From NCBI RefSeq assembly GCF_039528175.1, contig NZ_BAAALH010000002.1, forward strand, positions 1,302,001 through 1,366,000: 64,000 nucleotides of DNA, written 5' to 3'. Positions 24,333 to 31,664 of the stretch are shown here, one piece after another. Within the stretch, counting starts at the first letter, position 1, and each line of letters opens with the position of its first letter. The DNA comes from Citricoccus alkalitolerans (GTDB lineage Bacteria; Actinomycetota; Actinomycetes; Actinomycetales; Micrococcaceae). The translations under genes were made by a program, and so were the position numbers. A model generated the notes under the pieces. That model had not been told where the DNA came from. It was given only the letters and a program-made list of their open reading frames with translations, and made no database searches.

Positions 24333-24977
24333 TCAGGGGCGCGGAGAGGACGAATCGTCGGACGGATCCGGCAGGGGCTTCGGCTCGCCGTTGGTGAACT
24401 TCGAGGTGTCCTCGCCGGGGTACAGCTCATCACCGGAGCCGTACATCGGGTCCAACGTGGACCGCGTCAGCGTGTGGCCCTCGGGCATCTCCAGGCACGG
24501 TGAATGGATCGCCAAGGACAGGCTCGCCCTCCCGCCGCCCGTCTGGTGAGTCACCACCAGGGTCAGGTCCTCCTTGGTGGCCCCGTAGAGACGGTCGCCG
24601 TTGGGGCCCGATCCCTCTTGGGGAGACCACCCCAACCGTTCGGCATCCCGGGCGATGTCCTCGGCGATGGCCGTGGCCTCCGACGGCGGAACATCGCTGG
24701 CCGAGGAGCTGCCGATCCACTTGGTCTCGCGCACGGCCTCCTCCAGGTCAGCGGTTCCCAGGCAGCTCTTCTCACCCAGGCTGCCGATGCTGTCCCACCC
24801 GGCAGCACGCACCAGTGACGGCAGGTCCTCCTCGATCAACCGACCATGGGTGGCAGACCGCTGTTCTGTGTCAGCCGTTTCCTCGGCGTCCGGACTCATA
24901 CATCCTCCCAACATCAGTGCCGTGGAAACTGCCACGGCGGCGGTACCGACTCGGAATCGGCGGGTGCGATGCGGCAT
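24333..24977 (-). CDS. putative lipoprotein, third gene of hydrolase operon
   Basis: A 214-residue exported lipoprotein. The N-terminus has Arg-rich PHRTRRFRVG, a hydrophobic stretch and lipobox LMLGGC near residue 26, followed by an acidic mature part with one small globular region. No domain is recognised. It starts 9 bases after the stop of the DUF1023 hydrolase gene, so it belongs to the same transcript. By analogy with the staphylococcal type VII lipase TslA, whose immunity partner TilA is a lipoprotein, it could protect the producer from the hydrolase; this is inference from gene order only. Confidence 0.83.
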   Translation of the reverse strand: MPHRTRRFRVGTAAVAVSTALMLGGCMSPDAEETADTEQRSATHGRLIEEDLPSLVRAAGWDSIGSLGEKSCLGTADLEEAVRETKWIGSSSASDVPPSEATAIAEDIARDAERLGWSPQEGSGPNGDRLYGATKEDLTLVVTHQTGGGRASLSLAIHSPCLEMPEGHTLTRSTLDPMYGSGDELYPGEDTSKFTNGEPKPLPDPSDDSSSPRP

Positions 24978-24986
24978 ACGGCCTTC

Positions 24987-26969
24987 TCAGTTCGTCAGCG
25001 TCTCCACGGGGACCTGGGGGATCCCCTCCCTACGGTAGCGGTCCAGGTCTGTTTCCAGCGGGTAGGTGATCACCGGTTGGTAAGAGCCAGGATAGACATG
25101 GACGTCCGGTTCCAGATACGGGGCCACGTCCTCTCCATAGACGACTCCCTCGATGTTCTGGGCCGACGTGGAGCCATGCTCGAAGTAGTCGGTGTGCCCA
25201 CTCATGACGCTGCCGTCCTCCATCAGGCCCGACTCCAAGCGGATGGCATCCATCTGCTTGACGGGGTTGGAACCCTCCCAGAAGGAGCCGCCGTGGAAGC
25301 CCCCACCGAGCAACTGTGCTCCCGAGATGGGGTCGTCGTTTGTCTGGATCAGGAATCGGTCGGCATACTCATTGGAGGTGTCCCCGGGGGAGGAGACCTC
25401 GTGTCCGGTGCCTGCCGGAGCGACGTAGACGATGTTGGAGGCATCCAGGCCCATGTCCTCTCGCTCCGCCGTTCCGAGCAGTGACCCGCCAGCACTGTGG
25501 CCCACGTAAGTCGTCCGCACGTCGCGGGTCCGGTCACTGGACATCTCGAGGTCGGCCGCGAAGTCGAAGGCGGCCAGGCGCGGGGCGCCATCCTCGTTGT
25601 AGCGGGACGTGGCGTTGCCTCGGATCAACTCCTGCGGCAGGTCGGTGCCCTGCCAATAGATGGAGACGGTTCCCTCCGGGTCGTCCCCATCCAGGGCGTT
25701 GAGAGCGTTGTTGTACCGGTCCACGCTGTCGATGGTCGTGTGAGTGCCCGGGACGAAGGTCACCGCCCGCTCGGTGCTGCCCGAGGGCTCGCCACGCATC
25801 GTGGCGATCTGACCGTTGCCCTCCGTTGACACGAACAGGGTCGTGTAGCCCGGCAAGGCTCGCGGATCGTCCGGGTACTGCTCCCGGTCATAGCCGTTCC
25901 ACGCCTTGTCCAACCCGTCCGAGACAGTCTGGAGGCGCTCCTCCTCGTCCTCCCACTGCCCGCGCTGGTAGGCATTGCCGGGAGCGTGCTGCGGCCTGTT
26001 CTCCCGGTGCTCGGCGAGGGTCTCCGCGGTCTGCTCCCGCAGCCCGGCCACCGTGATCTGGTTGGTCCGGCCGCGGGTGGCCAGTGGCACGCCGTTGAGG
26101 ACGCCGATCACGCCCGGGTAGAGCAGCGCCATCCGTTCCCTCTCGGCTTCGGACAAGCTCAACCATGCCTCCTGGATTCCCTGGATGCCCTCTTCAGTCA
26201 GGTGCGCCTCATCGGCCATCGCCGCATCCATGATGGCCTCCGGGGTCCCGGCCGGGGGATCGTCTGCCCAGCGGTGTTCAGCCAGGGCCCTGGCAGCCTC
26301 CGGGTTGGCCTCGAGCCAGTCCCGCAGCTCGTCCTCGTCCAGACCCTTGAGGTCCTTCCAGATCACGTCCGGATCGATCTCGCCGAACTTCTCGTCCAGC
26401 CCACTCGTCAGCGTGGCCCAGTCCTGAACGCCGGTGTCCGTGTCACGGTGCCCGGTCACTATCGGCAGGCCCTCGGTGGTGCCGACGCTGATGGCCGCCA
26501 GTGCCGCGGAGAGGGTCTCCTGTGCTGTCTCCCACTCGGTGGTGAGCGTGGTGGCCCGTTCGTTGAAGGCGAGGATGTCTGACCGGACCTCCTCCACCAG
26601 CGTCTCATCGTCCGAGGTCAAAGCGCTGCTGCGGCGGGAGGAAAGCCCGGGTTGGGCCCGGTCCAAGGACTCCCGCTCGGTCTGCAGTGGTTTACCGGTC
26701 TCCACGAAGTCGTCGAGGGCATCCTTGGCCGAGGACAGCGCGGAGGCCCAGTCCCCGGCATGGGGGACCAGGTCGTCCAGGGCCGTCCAGACCTGATCCT
26801 GGGTCTCGGGATGCTGATAGCCGGACTCCAGTCCCCGCCAAGAGGCCCGGGCGTCGTCCATGGCCTCCTCGAGGTTCTTCGATTCGGCCTTCAGATCACC
26901 GGCCATGTCACTCAACGTGGTCCAACTGGCCTCGGCGTCGGGATAGGTCCCCAGGGCAGGCAGGCTCAT
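24987..26969 (-). CDS. DUF1023-type alpha/beta hydrolase with WXG-like N-terminal helical domain
   Basis: A 660-residue protein with no signal peptide. Residues 1-130 are helical with a WxG turn (SWRGL near residue 45) like the WXG100/LXG modules of type VII secretion substrates. A second helical, acidic region follows to about residue 330. The C-terminal part is an alpha/beta hydrolase of the DUF1023 type: nucleophile elbow YVGHSAGGSLLG with Ser near residue 492, a likely Asp in LIQTNDDPISGA near 536, and a likely His in SGHTDYFEHGS near 597. It is the middle gene of a three-gene operon. A secreted lipase or esterase role is likely from fold and context; the substrate and export route are inferred. 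Confidence 0.88.
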   Translation of the reverse strand: MSLPALGTYPDAEASWTTLSDMAGDLKAESKNLEEAMDDARASWRGLESGYQHPETQDQVWTALDDLVPHAGDWASALSSAKDALDDFVETGKPLQTERESLDRAQPGLSSRRSSALTSDDETLVEEVRSDILAFNERATTLTTEWETAQETLSAALAAISVGTTEGLPIVTGHRDTDTGVQDWATLTSGLDEKFGEIDPDVIWKDLKGLDEDELRDWLEANPEAARALAEHRWADDPPAGTPEAIMDAAMADEAHLTEEGIQGIQEAWLSLSEAERERMALLYPGVIGVLNGVPLATRGRTNQITVAGLREQTAETLAEHRENRPQHAPGNAYQRGQWEDEEERLQTVSDGLDKAWNGYDREQYPDDPRALPGYTTLFVSTEGNGQIATMRGEPSGSTERAVTFVPGTHTTIDSVDRYNNALNALDGDDPEGTVSIYWQGTDLPQELIRGNATSRYNEDGAPRLAAFDFAADLEMSSDRTRDVRTTYVGHSAGGSLLGTAEREDMGLDASNIVYVAPAGTGHEVSSPGDTSNEYADRFLIQTNDDPISGAQLLGGGFHGGSFWEGSNPVKQMDAIRLESGLMEDGSVMSGHTDYFEHGSTSAQNIEGVVYGEDVAPYLEPDVHVYPGSYQPVITYPLETDLDRYRREGIPQVPVETLTN

Positions 26970-26979
26970 GGAGTTCCCC

Positions 26980-27318
26980 TCAGTATTCCGTGTCCGGTGG
27001 GGTCACATCGGTGATGGCGTTCACGGCGGACTGCCCCTGATCATGCATGGTGGAGTCGGCCTCCAGGAAGGCGTCCGCGGCATCGGCCACGCAGGAGGCC
27101 TGGTGCATCAGGATGTTCGCGATCCACTCGCCGGTATCGGAGCGATCGGCCCAGAATGCGGTGAAGGCTGACTCCGCCACGTCGGCCGTGCCGAAGGCCC
27201 CGGACAAGGACTCCCCGGCGTCCTGGGCGCCCCGGGATGCAGTGTCGAGTCTCTGGCCGTCACCGGCCACTCGGACGAGGGCGGCGTGTATCGTCTCGGG
27301 TCTGATCTCGTGTCCCAC
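26980..27318 (-). CDS. small helical protein, probable WXG100-like partner of the hydrolase
   Basis: A 112-residue protein, almost entirely helical, without signal peptide or membrane segment. It shows the layout of small type VII secretion partners: one long helix, a turn region around SGAFGTADVAESAFTAFWADR, and a second helix VADAADAFLEADSTM. It has no strict WxG turn. GTG 27318 is preferred because AAGGTGG lies 5 bases upstream; the GTG at 27327 overlaps that site. It begins the operon with the hydrolase (10-base gap) and lipoprotein. It could form a heterodimer with the helical N-terminus of the hydrolase for export; this is inferred. Confidence 0.78.
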   Translation of the reverse strand: MGHEIRPETIHAALVRVAGDGQRLDTASRGAQDAGESLSGAFGTADVAESAFTAFWADRSDTGEWIANILMHQASCVADAADAFLEADSTMHDQGQSAVNAITDVTPPDTEY

Positions 27319-27407
27319 GCACTCCACCTTGCTAGCTGGAGGCTTGCGTGGCTATGGGCAGTTCTCCCCATGGCCAGCGCCGGGTGCTGTGCACCAGAGG
27401 TGGGGCA

Positions 27408-27839
27408 TCAGGACTGGTCGGCGCCGCCGTCGGGCTTGGGAGTGTTGGACTCACCGGACTCCGAGGTGCCGTTGTCTTTCGGGTCCCGCTTCTCCCGGGC
27501 TTTCAGTTCGGCATCGCGGCGGTCCAGTTCGGCCTGGCGTGCGGCTTGCTTGCGCTGGATGTCGAGCTGGCGCAGGAAAGCCGCGTCGTCGTCCGGGGAT
27601 TGCGGGCGCGGGGCGCGCGCCGGGCCACCAGTGGTTCCACCGCCGTTCGAGGACCCACGACGCCGGCCCAGGAAGAGCCACAGCAGCGCACCCACCAGCG
27701 GGATCAGCACGATGATCAGGATCCACACGGCCTTCGGCATGGCCCGCACCTGGTGGCGCGGGGTCATCAGGCACTCGATCAGCGAGTAGATGATGAGGCC
27801 GGCGGCGACGATGCCGAGGGGGATGAGGAAGCGGGGCAT
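27408..27839 (-). CDS. small membrane protein with PLD-nuclease N-terminal (PLDc_N) domain
   Basis: A 143-residue protein. It has two membrane helices: FLIPLGIVAAGLIIYSLIECL at the N-terminus and AVWILIIVLIPLVGALLWLFLGR near residue 37. These make the PLDc_N unit known from the start of cardiolipin synthases, here without the catalytic HKD domain. The rest is a cytoplasmic charged tail with a coiled-coil-like stretch (AAFLRQLDIQRKQAARQAELDRRDAELKAREKR). The ATG follows a TAGACT box by 6 bases. It is divergent from the DUF4229 gene. Function unknown. Confidence 0.85.
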   Translation of the reverse strand: MPRFLIPLGIVAAGLIIYSLIECLMTPRHQVRAMPKAVWILIIVLIPLVGALLWLFLGRRRGSSNGGGTTGGPARAPRPQSPDDDAAFLRQLDIQRKQAARQAELDRRDAELKAREKRDPKDNGTSESGESNTPKPDGGADQS

Positions 27840-27845
27840 GGCTCC

Positions 27846-27851
27846 AGTCTA
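27846..27851 (-). promoter_or_regulatory. -10 box (TAGACT), leaderless start of PLDc_N gene
   Basis: TAGACT on the minus strand ends 6 bases before the ATG at 27839. It is one of six identical boxes in this window at the same distance from a start codon. Confidence 0.6.
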
Positions 27852-27915
27852 CGGACCGGTGCCAGCACGGCTAAACCGGCGAACTGCGCGCCGATCATGC
27901 GTCGGCTGATCCCGG

Positions 27916-27921
27916 TAGACT
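27916..27921 (+). promoter_or_regulatory. -10 box (TAGACT), leaderless start of DUF4229 gene
   Basis: TAGACT ends 6 bases before the GTG at 27928 and makes the neighbouring GTG at 27925 less likely as start. Confidence 0.6.
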
Positions 27922-27927
27922 GCCGTG

Positions 27928-28224
27928 GTGCGAGTTTTCAAGTATGCCGTGATCCGCCTGGCCGTCTTCTTCGTGGTCTGGGGCGCCTGCATGCTGCTCG
28001 GCCTCGGATGGATCTTCTCCACGATCGCGGCGGCCGTCATCGCGCTGGCTGCCGGATACCTGTTCTTCAACGACCTGCGCACCGGCGCCGGCAGTGATGT
28101 GGCCAGTGCCTGGGAGGGCCGTGGGAAGCGGGAGCAGTTCAAGTCCGAGCAGGCTGATGCGGAGGCCGAGGACTCCTACACCGAGGGCCGGTACTTCGAT
28201 CCGGGCAGTGACGAGAAGCCCTAG
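27928..28224 (+). CDS. DUF4229 domain membrane protein
   Basis: A 98-residue protein. It has two membrane helices, VIRLAVFFVVWGACMLLGLGW and STIAAAVIALAAGYLFF, followed by a charged cytoplasmic tail with many Glu/Asp residues. This is the DUF4229 layout, a family almost confined to actinobacteria and usually found beside menA and the PLDc_N gene, as here. The stop codon overlaps that of menA by four bases (convergent). Function unknown; the repeated neighbourhood suggests a role near the membrane quinone pathway, but nothing shows it directly. Confidence 0.86.
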   Translation: MRVFKYAVIRLAVFFVVWGACMLLGLGWIFSTIAAAVIALAAGYLFFNDLRTGAGSDVASAWEGRGKREQFKSEQADAEAEDSYTEGRYFDPGSDEKP

Positions 28225-29090
28225 AGCGCCAACCCCGCAGCGACCAGCACCGCGTAGACCAGGCCCAGGATGCCGGTCAGTTTGAGCACCGGGATGAGGT
28301 CCCGGCGCTCGGTGGAGCGAACCATGGTGATCGAGGGCCGCACGGCCACGGCAGCCGTGATCGCCACGAGCCACAGCCACGGGTGCTGCCCGGTGAAGAA
28401 CAACGGCAGCACGATCGCCACGGCCACCATCGCCACATAGGACCAGCGCGCAGGGGTGTCCCCGAGCCGGGCGGCGAGGGTCATCTTGCCGGTCTGGCGG
28501 TCTGTGGGGATGTCCCGGACGTTGTTGGCCATGAGCAGGGCGGTGGAGATCAGCCCGCAGCCCACGGCCCCGGCCCACGCCGGGCCGGACACGGCCAGGG
28601 CCTGCGTGTAGGTGGTTCCGAGAACGGCCACGAGGCCGAAGAAGATGAAGACGAAGACCTCGCCGAGGCCCCGGTACCCGTAGGGCTTCTGGCCCCCTGT
28701 GTAGTACCAGGCGGCCACGATGGCCAGGACCCCGACGACGGTCAGCCACCAGGTGCCCGACCAGGCGATGAGGCCGAGGCCGGCCACAGCGGCGACCCCG
28801 AAGCAGGCGAACGCGGCCGTTTTGACGGTGCGCGCCGGAGCCGCGCCGGAACCGGTCAGGCGCAGCGGTCCGACGCGGTCGTCGTCGGTGCCGCGGATAC
28901 CGTCCGAGTAGTCGTTGGAGTAGTTCACGCCGACCTGCAGGGCCAGGGCCACGAATAGGGCCAGCACCGCCCGGCCCAGGTGGAATCCGTCCAGGGCATG
29001 GGCCGCGGCGGAGCCGATGAGTACCGGGGCGATCGCCATCGGCAGGGTGCGCAACCGCGCGCCCTCGATCCACTGGGCGGCTGTAGCCAT
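28221..29090 (-). CDS. menA: 1,4-dihydroxy-2-naphthoate polyprenyltransferase
   Basis: Attaches the polyprenyl side chain to 1,4-dihydroxy-2-naphthoate, giving demethylmenaquinone, in the membrane. It is 289 residues with about eight helices. The prenyl-diphosphate-binding Asp motif is seen as NYSNDYSDGIRGTDDD near residues 56-71, and the second as DIPTDRQTGKMTLAARLG near residues 193-210. AGGAAGG lies about 11 bases before the ATG. It is transcribed in the same direction as menE and menB, but a 110-base gap with a near-perfect palindrome separates it from menE. Confidence 0.95.
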   Translation of the reverse strand: MATAAQWIEGARLRTLPMAIAPVLIGSAAAHALDGFHLGRAVLALFVALALQVGVNYSNDYSDGIRGTDDDRVGPLRLTGSGAAPARTVKTAAFACFGVAAVAGLGLIAWSGTWWLTVVGVLAIVAAWYYTGGQKPYGYRGLGEVFVFIFFGLVAVLGTTYTQALAVSGPAWAGAVGCGLISTALLMANNVRDIPTDRQTGKMTLAARLGDTPARWSYVAMVAVAIVLPLFFTGQHPWLWLVAITAAVAVRPSITMVRSTERRDLIPVLKLTGILGLVYAVLVAAGLAL

Positions 29091-29157
29091 GGGGTGTGTA
29101 CCTTCCTGAGGTGCCGGAGCGTGCTGTCACGAGGTCTTAAGGGGTCTTGCACTTTGG

Positions 29158-29185
29158 GGGCAGAAATCAGTACTCATTTCTGCCC
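29158..29185. repeat. 28-bp near-perfect palindrome between menE and menA
   Basis: Arms GGGCAGAAAT (29158-29167) and ATTTCTGCCC (29176-29185) flank CAGTACTC. Only one base pair near the centre breaks full symmetry, and the centre is AGTACT. It lies after the menE stop and upstream of menA. It can form a hairpin in RNA (a weak terminator without T-run) or bind a dimeric protein; it could also be one copy of a dispersed extragenic palindrome. Confidence 0.75.
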
Positions 29186-29200
29186 TGAAAACGGTGGGGG

Positions 29201-30469
29201 TCAGGTGGAGAAGCGGGTGAGGAGGTCCTGACGGTCGGTCTTGCCGTTCGGCAGCAGTGGCAGGGACTCGAGGACCAGCCACTGCTTGGGCACCGCGGCC
29301 GGTCCCAGCTGAGCCCGGACCGCCTCCCGGGCGGCGGCCTGATTGAACGGTGCGTGATTCCGGCCCTGCGCCACGGCGGCACACACGCGCTGACCCCATT
29401 CGTCGTCCCGGACCGCCCCGACGAAGGCGGCTCGCACACCCGGGAGCGTCTCGAGCACCTGCTGGACCCTCGCCGCCGAGACCTTCACGCCGCCGGTGTT
29501 GATGACATCGTCCACGCGGCCGGTCACCGTGAGGCGCTGGCGGCCAGGTGGGCCGGCCACCGTGCCGGTGTCCTCCGTGAGGAACCAGCGGGCGCCGCCG
29601 TCCGGGCCGGCGTCGGGGCTGGACCCGGCGCCGAAATGCCTGGCCGTGCGGTCGGCGTCGTCGAAGTAGCCGGCGGCGACCATCGGGCCGGACAGCCGGA
29701 GACGGGGGACACCCGGGCGGTCTCCGCCGTCCGCGATTGGGTCGGTGACGAGGTCCGCGGTCACGCCGTCCAGGGGAACGCCGTCATACACGCAGCCGCC
29801 GCAGGTCTCACTCATGCCGTACGTCAGGTGGATCCGCAAGCCGGCCTCGGCGGCGGCCTCCCGGACCCGGTCGGGGAGGCGGGCACCGCCGATGAGGATC
29901 GCGTCGAAGGTGCGCAGGGCATCCACGGCGGCCCCGGCAAAACCGGCACCAGCGGGACCGACGCCTGCACGGCCTGAGGCGCCAGTGCCGGCGTCGGGCA
30001 CCAGGAGGCGGGAGAGCATGGTGGGAACGAGGGAGAGGGCGCGGAAGCCCGTTCCGCGTTCCATCCGGTCCACGGCCTCCACGAAGGACTGCGGCGTGAA
30101 CGGACCGGGGGTCAGCGGGACGGGGGTGGTGCCGGCCGCGATAGAGCGGGAGAGCACGGCCAGCCCGGCCACATAGTGCAGGCCCACGGACAGCAGCCAC
30201 TGGCCCTCGCCGCCGATCCGGCTGGCGGTCGCCGTGGCCGAGGCGGCCAGGGCTTCGCCCGTGAGCAGGGTCTGCTTGGGGGTCCCAGTGGAGCCGGAAG
30301 TCCGCACGACGGCGACCGTCCCCTCGGCACCACCGGCCGCCGGGTCCGCGGCCTCGGGGCGGGGGAGGGCTCGGCCGTCCTCGGTGAACTCGACCGGGGG
30401 GCCGGAGCCTTCCAGGGCGGCGGCCAACGCGCGCTGGGCGCGGTCAAGGTCGGTTGAGGTCACGGGCAC
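29201..30469 (-). CDS. menE: o-succinylbenzoate-CoA ligase
   Basis: An adenylate-forming enzyme that activates o-succinylbenzoate with CoA in menaquinone synthesis. It is 422 residues. Seen: the AMP-binding P-loop VRTSGSTGTPKQ near residues 55-66, adenine-binding THL-like IHLTYGMSETCGG near 222-234, the hinge GRVDDVINTGGVKVSAARV near 328-346, and the C-terminal catalytic Lys in LLPNGKTDR near 410. The Gly/Ala-rich loop in the middle (GTGASGRAGVGPAGAG) is an insertion. GTG 30469 follows TAGACT by 6 bases. It is downstream of menB on the same strand but has its own promoter. Confidence 0.94.
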   Translation of the reverse strand: MPVTSTDLDRAQRALAAALEGSGPPVEFTEDGRALPRPEAADPAAGGAEGTVAVVRTSGSTGTPKQTLLTGEALAASATATASRIGGEGQWLLSVGLHYVAGLAVLSRSIAAGTTPVPLTPGPFTPQSFVEAVDRMERGTGFRALSLVPTMLSRLLVPDAGTGASGRAGVGPAGAGFAGAAVDALRTFDAILIGGARLPDRVREAAAEAGLRIHLTYGMSETCGGCVYDGVPLDGVTADLVTDPIADGGDRPGVPRLRLSGPMVAAGYFDDADRTARHFGAGSSPDAGPDGGARWFLTEDTGTVAGPPGRQRLTVTGRVDDVINTGGVKVSAARVQQVLETLPGVRAAFVGAVRDDEWGQRVCAAVAQGRNHAPFNQAAAREAVRAQLGPAAVPKQWLVLESLPLLPNGKTDRQDLLTRFST

Positions 30470-30475
30470 GGATCG

Positions 30476-30481
30476 AGTCTA
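30476..30481 (-). promoter_or_regulatory. -10 box (TAGACT), leaderless start of menE
   Basis: TAGACT on the minus strand ends 6 bases before the GTG at 30469. Confidence 0.6.
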
Positions 30482-30519
30482 GCCAGTGGCGGGACCGGGG
30501 CCGCTCTCGTGGCTCCGGA

Positions 30520-31521
30520 TCAGAAGTGGTGCGGGAACGCCGACCAGTCGGGGTCGCGTTTCTGCAGGAAAGCGTCCCGGCCCTCCACGGCCTCGTCCGT
30601 CATGTAGCCCATGCGGGTGGCCTCGCCGGCGAAGACCTGCTGGCCGGCCAAGCCGTCGTCGGCCATGTTGAAGGCGAACTTGAGCATGCGGATGGCCTGC
30701 GGGGACTGGCGGTTGATGTCCGCGGCGTACTCGAGGGCCACCTCCTCGAGTCGTTCGTGGTCCACGGCCTCGTTCACCGCGCCCATCTGCACCATCTGCT
30801 CGGCGGAGTACTCGCGGGCCAGGAAGAAGATGGCCCGGGCGTTCTTCTGCCCCAGCTGGCGGGCCAGCAGGGCGGAACCGTAACCGGCGTCGAAGGAGCC
30901 GACGGTGGCATCGGTCTGCTTGAACCGCCCGTGCTGCCTCGAGGCGATGGTCAGGTCCGCCACCACGTGCAGGGAGTGCCCGCCACCGGCCGCCCAGCCG
31001 TTGACGACGGCGATGATCGGCTTGGGCGTGGTCCGCATGAGCCGCTGAACCTCGAGGATGTGCAGGCGGCCGGCGCGGGCCGGGTCCACGGTCTCGGCGG
31101 TGTCCCCCTCGGCGTAGCGGTAGCCGTCCCGGCCGCGGATGCGCTGATCGCCGCCGGAGCAGAACGAGTGGCCGCCGTCCTTGGGGGAGGGGCCGTTGCC
31201 GGTGAGCAGGATGCAGCCGACGTCCGGCGTCATGCGGGCGTGGTCCAGTGCCCGGTAGAGTTCATCCACGGTGCCGGGACGGAACGCGTTGCGGACCTCC
31301 GGGCGGTCGAAGGCGATGCGGACGGTCGGCAGGTCCCGCACGACCGCCCCGGAGGGGTCCCGCTCCACCTGGCGGTGGTAGGTGAGGTCCTCGAAGTCGA
31401 ATCCGTTCACCACCCGCCAGTGCTGCGGGTCGAAGAGGTCCGACACCTTCTCCGGCAGCTCGTCTGCGGAGGCAGGGGCGGTCTGGGAGGTCTGTGCCTG
31501 GGGAGTCTGCTGTCCGTTCAC
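30520..31521 (-). CDS. menB: 1,4-dihydroxy-2-naphthoyl-CoA synthase
   Basis: A crotonase-fold enzyme that closes the naphthoyl ring from o-succinylbenzoyl-CoA. It is 333 residues, the longer actinobacterial form with a loop insertion. Seen: CoA/oxyanion region GNGPSPKDGGHSFCSGGDQRIRG split over the first hole, VNGWAAGGGHSLHVVADLTIAS near the second hole, the catalytic Asp in QTDATVGSFDAGYGSA, and the C-terminal helix with RDAFLQKRDPDW. GTG 31521 follows TAGACT by 7 bases; an open frame continues 13 codons upstream but would start before the promoter. Confidence 0.95.
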   Translation of the reverse strand: MNGQQTPQAQTSQTAPASADELPEKVSDLFDPQHWRVVNGFDFEDLTYHRQVERDPSGAVVRDLPTVRIAFDRPEVRNAFRPGTVDELYRALDHARMTPDVGCILLTGNGPSPKDGGHSFCSGGDQRIRGRDGYRYAEGDTAETVDPARAGRLHILEVQRLMRTTPKPIIAVVNGWAAGGGHSLHVVADLTIASRQHGRFKQTDATVGSFDAGYGSALLARQLGQKNARAIFFLAREYSAEQMVQMGAVNEAVDHERLEEVALEYAADINRQSPQAIRMLKFAFNMADDGLAGQQVFAGEATRMGYMTDEAVEGRDAFLQKRDPDWSAFPHHF

Positions 31522-31528
31522 CCGGCCG

Positions 31529-31534
31529 AGTCTA
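31529..31534 (-). promoter_or_regulatory. -10 box (TAGACT), leaderless start of menB
   Basis: TAGACT on the minus strand ends 7 bases before the GTG at 31521. It lies 30 bases downstream of the long inverted repeat. Confidence 0.6.
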
Positions 31535-31564
31535 GCCAGCGCCTCCGCCCTCCTGCTCACTCCG

Positions 31565-31625
31565 GTTGAGTCTGGACCTTTTCACGCAAAATGGGGGTCA
31601 CAGCGTGGAAAGTTCCAGACTCAAC
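31565..31625. repeat. long inverted repeat (23-bp arms, 15-base loop)
   Basis: The left arm 31565-31587 and the right arm 31603-31625 pair over 23 bp with two mismatches. The outer 12 bp (GTTGAGTCTGGA / TCCAGACTCAAC) are perfect, and the inner ends are CACGC / GCGTG. It lies between the stop of the MHS transporter gene and the menB promoter, both on the minus strand. It could terminate transporter transcription, but the arms are AT-richer than other terminators here and lack a T-run. A mobile or extragenic palindromic element is an alternative. Confidence 0.8.
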
Positions 31626-31664
31626 GTGCCGGGGTGCGGGGTGGGGCCCCCGCCGACCCGCGGA

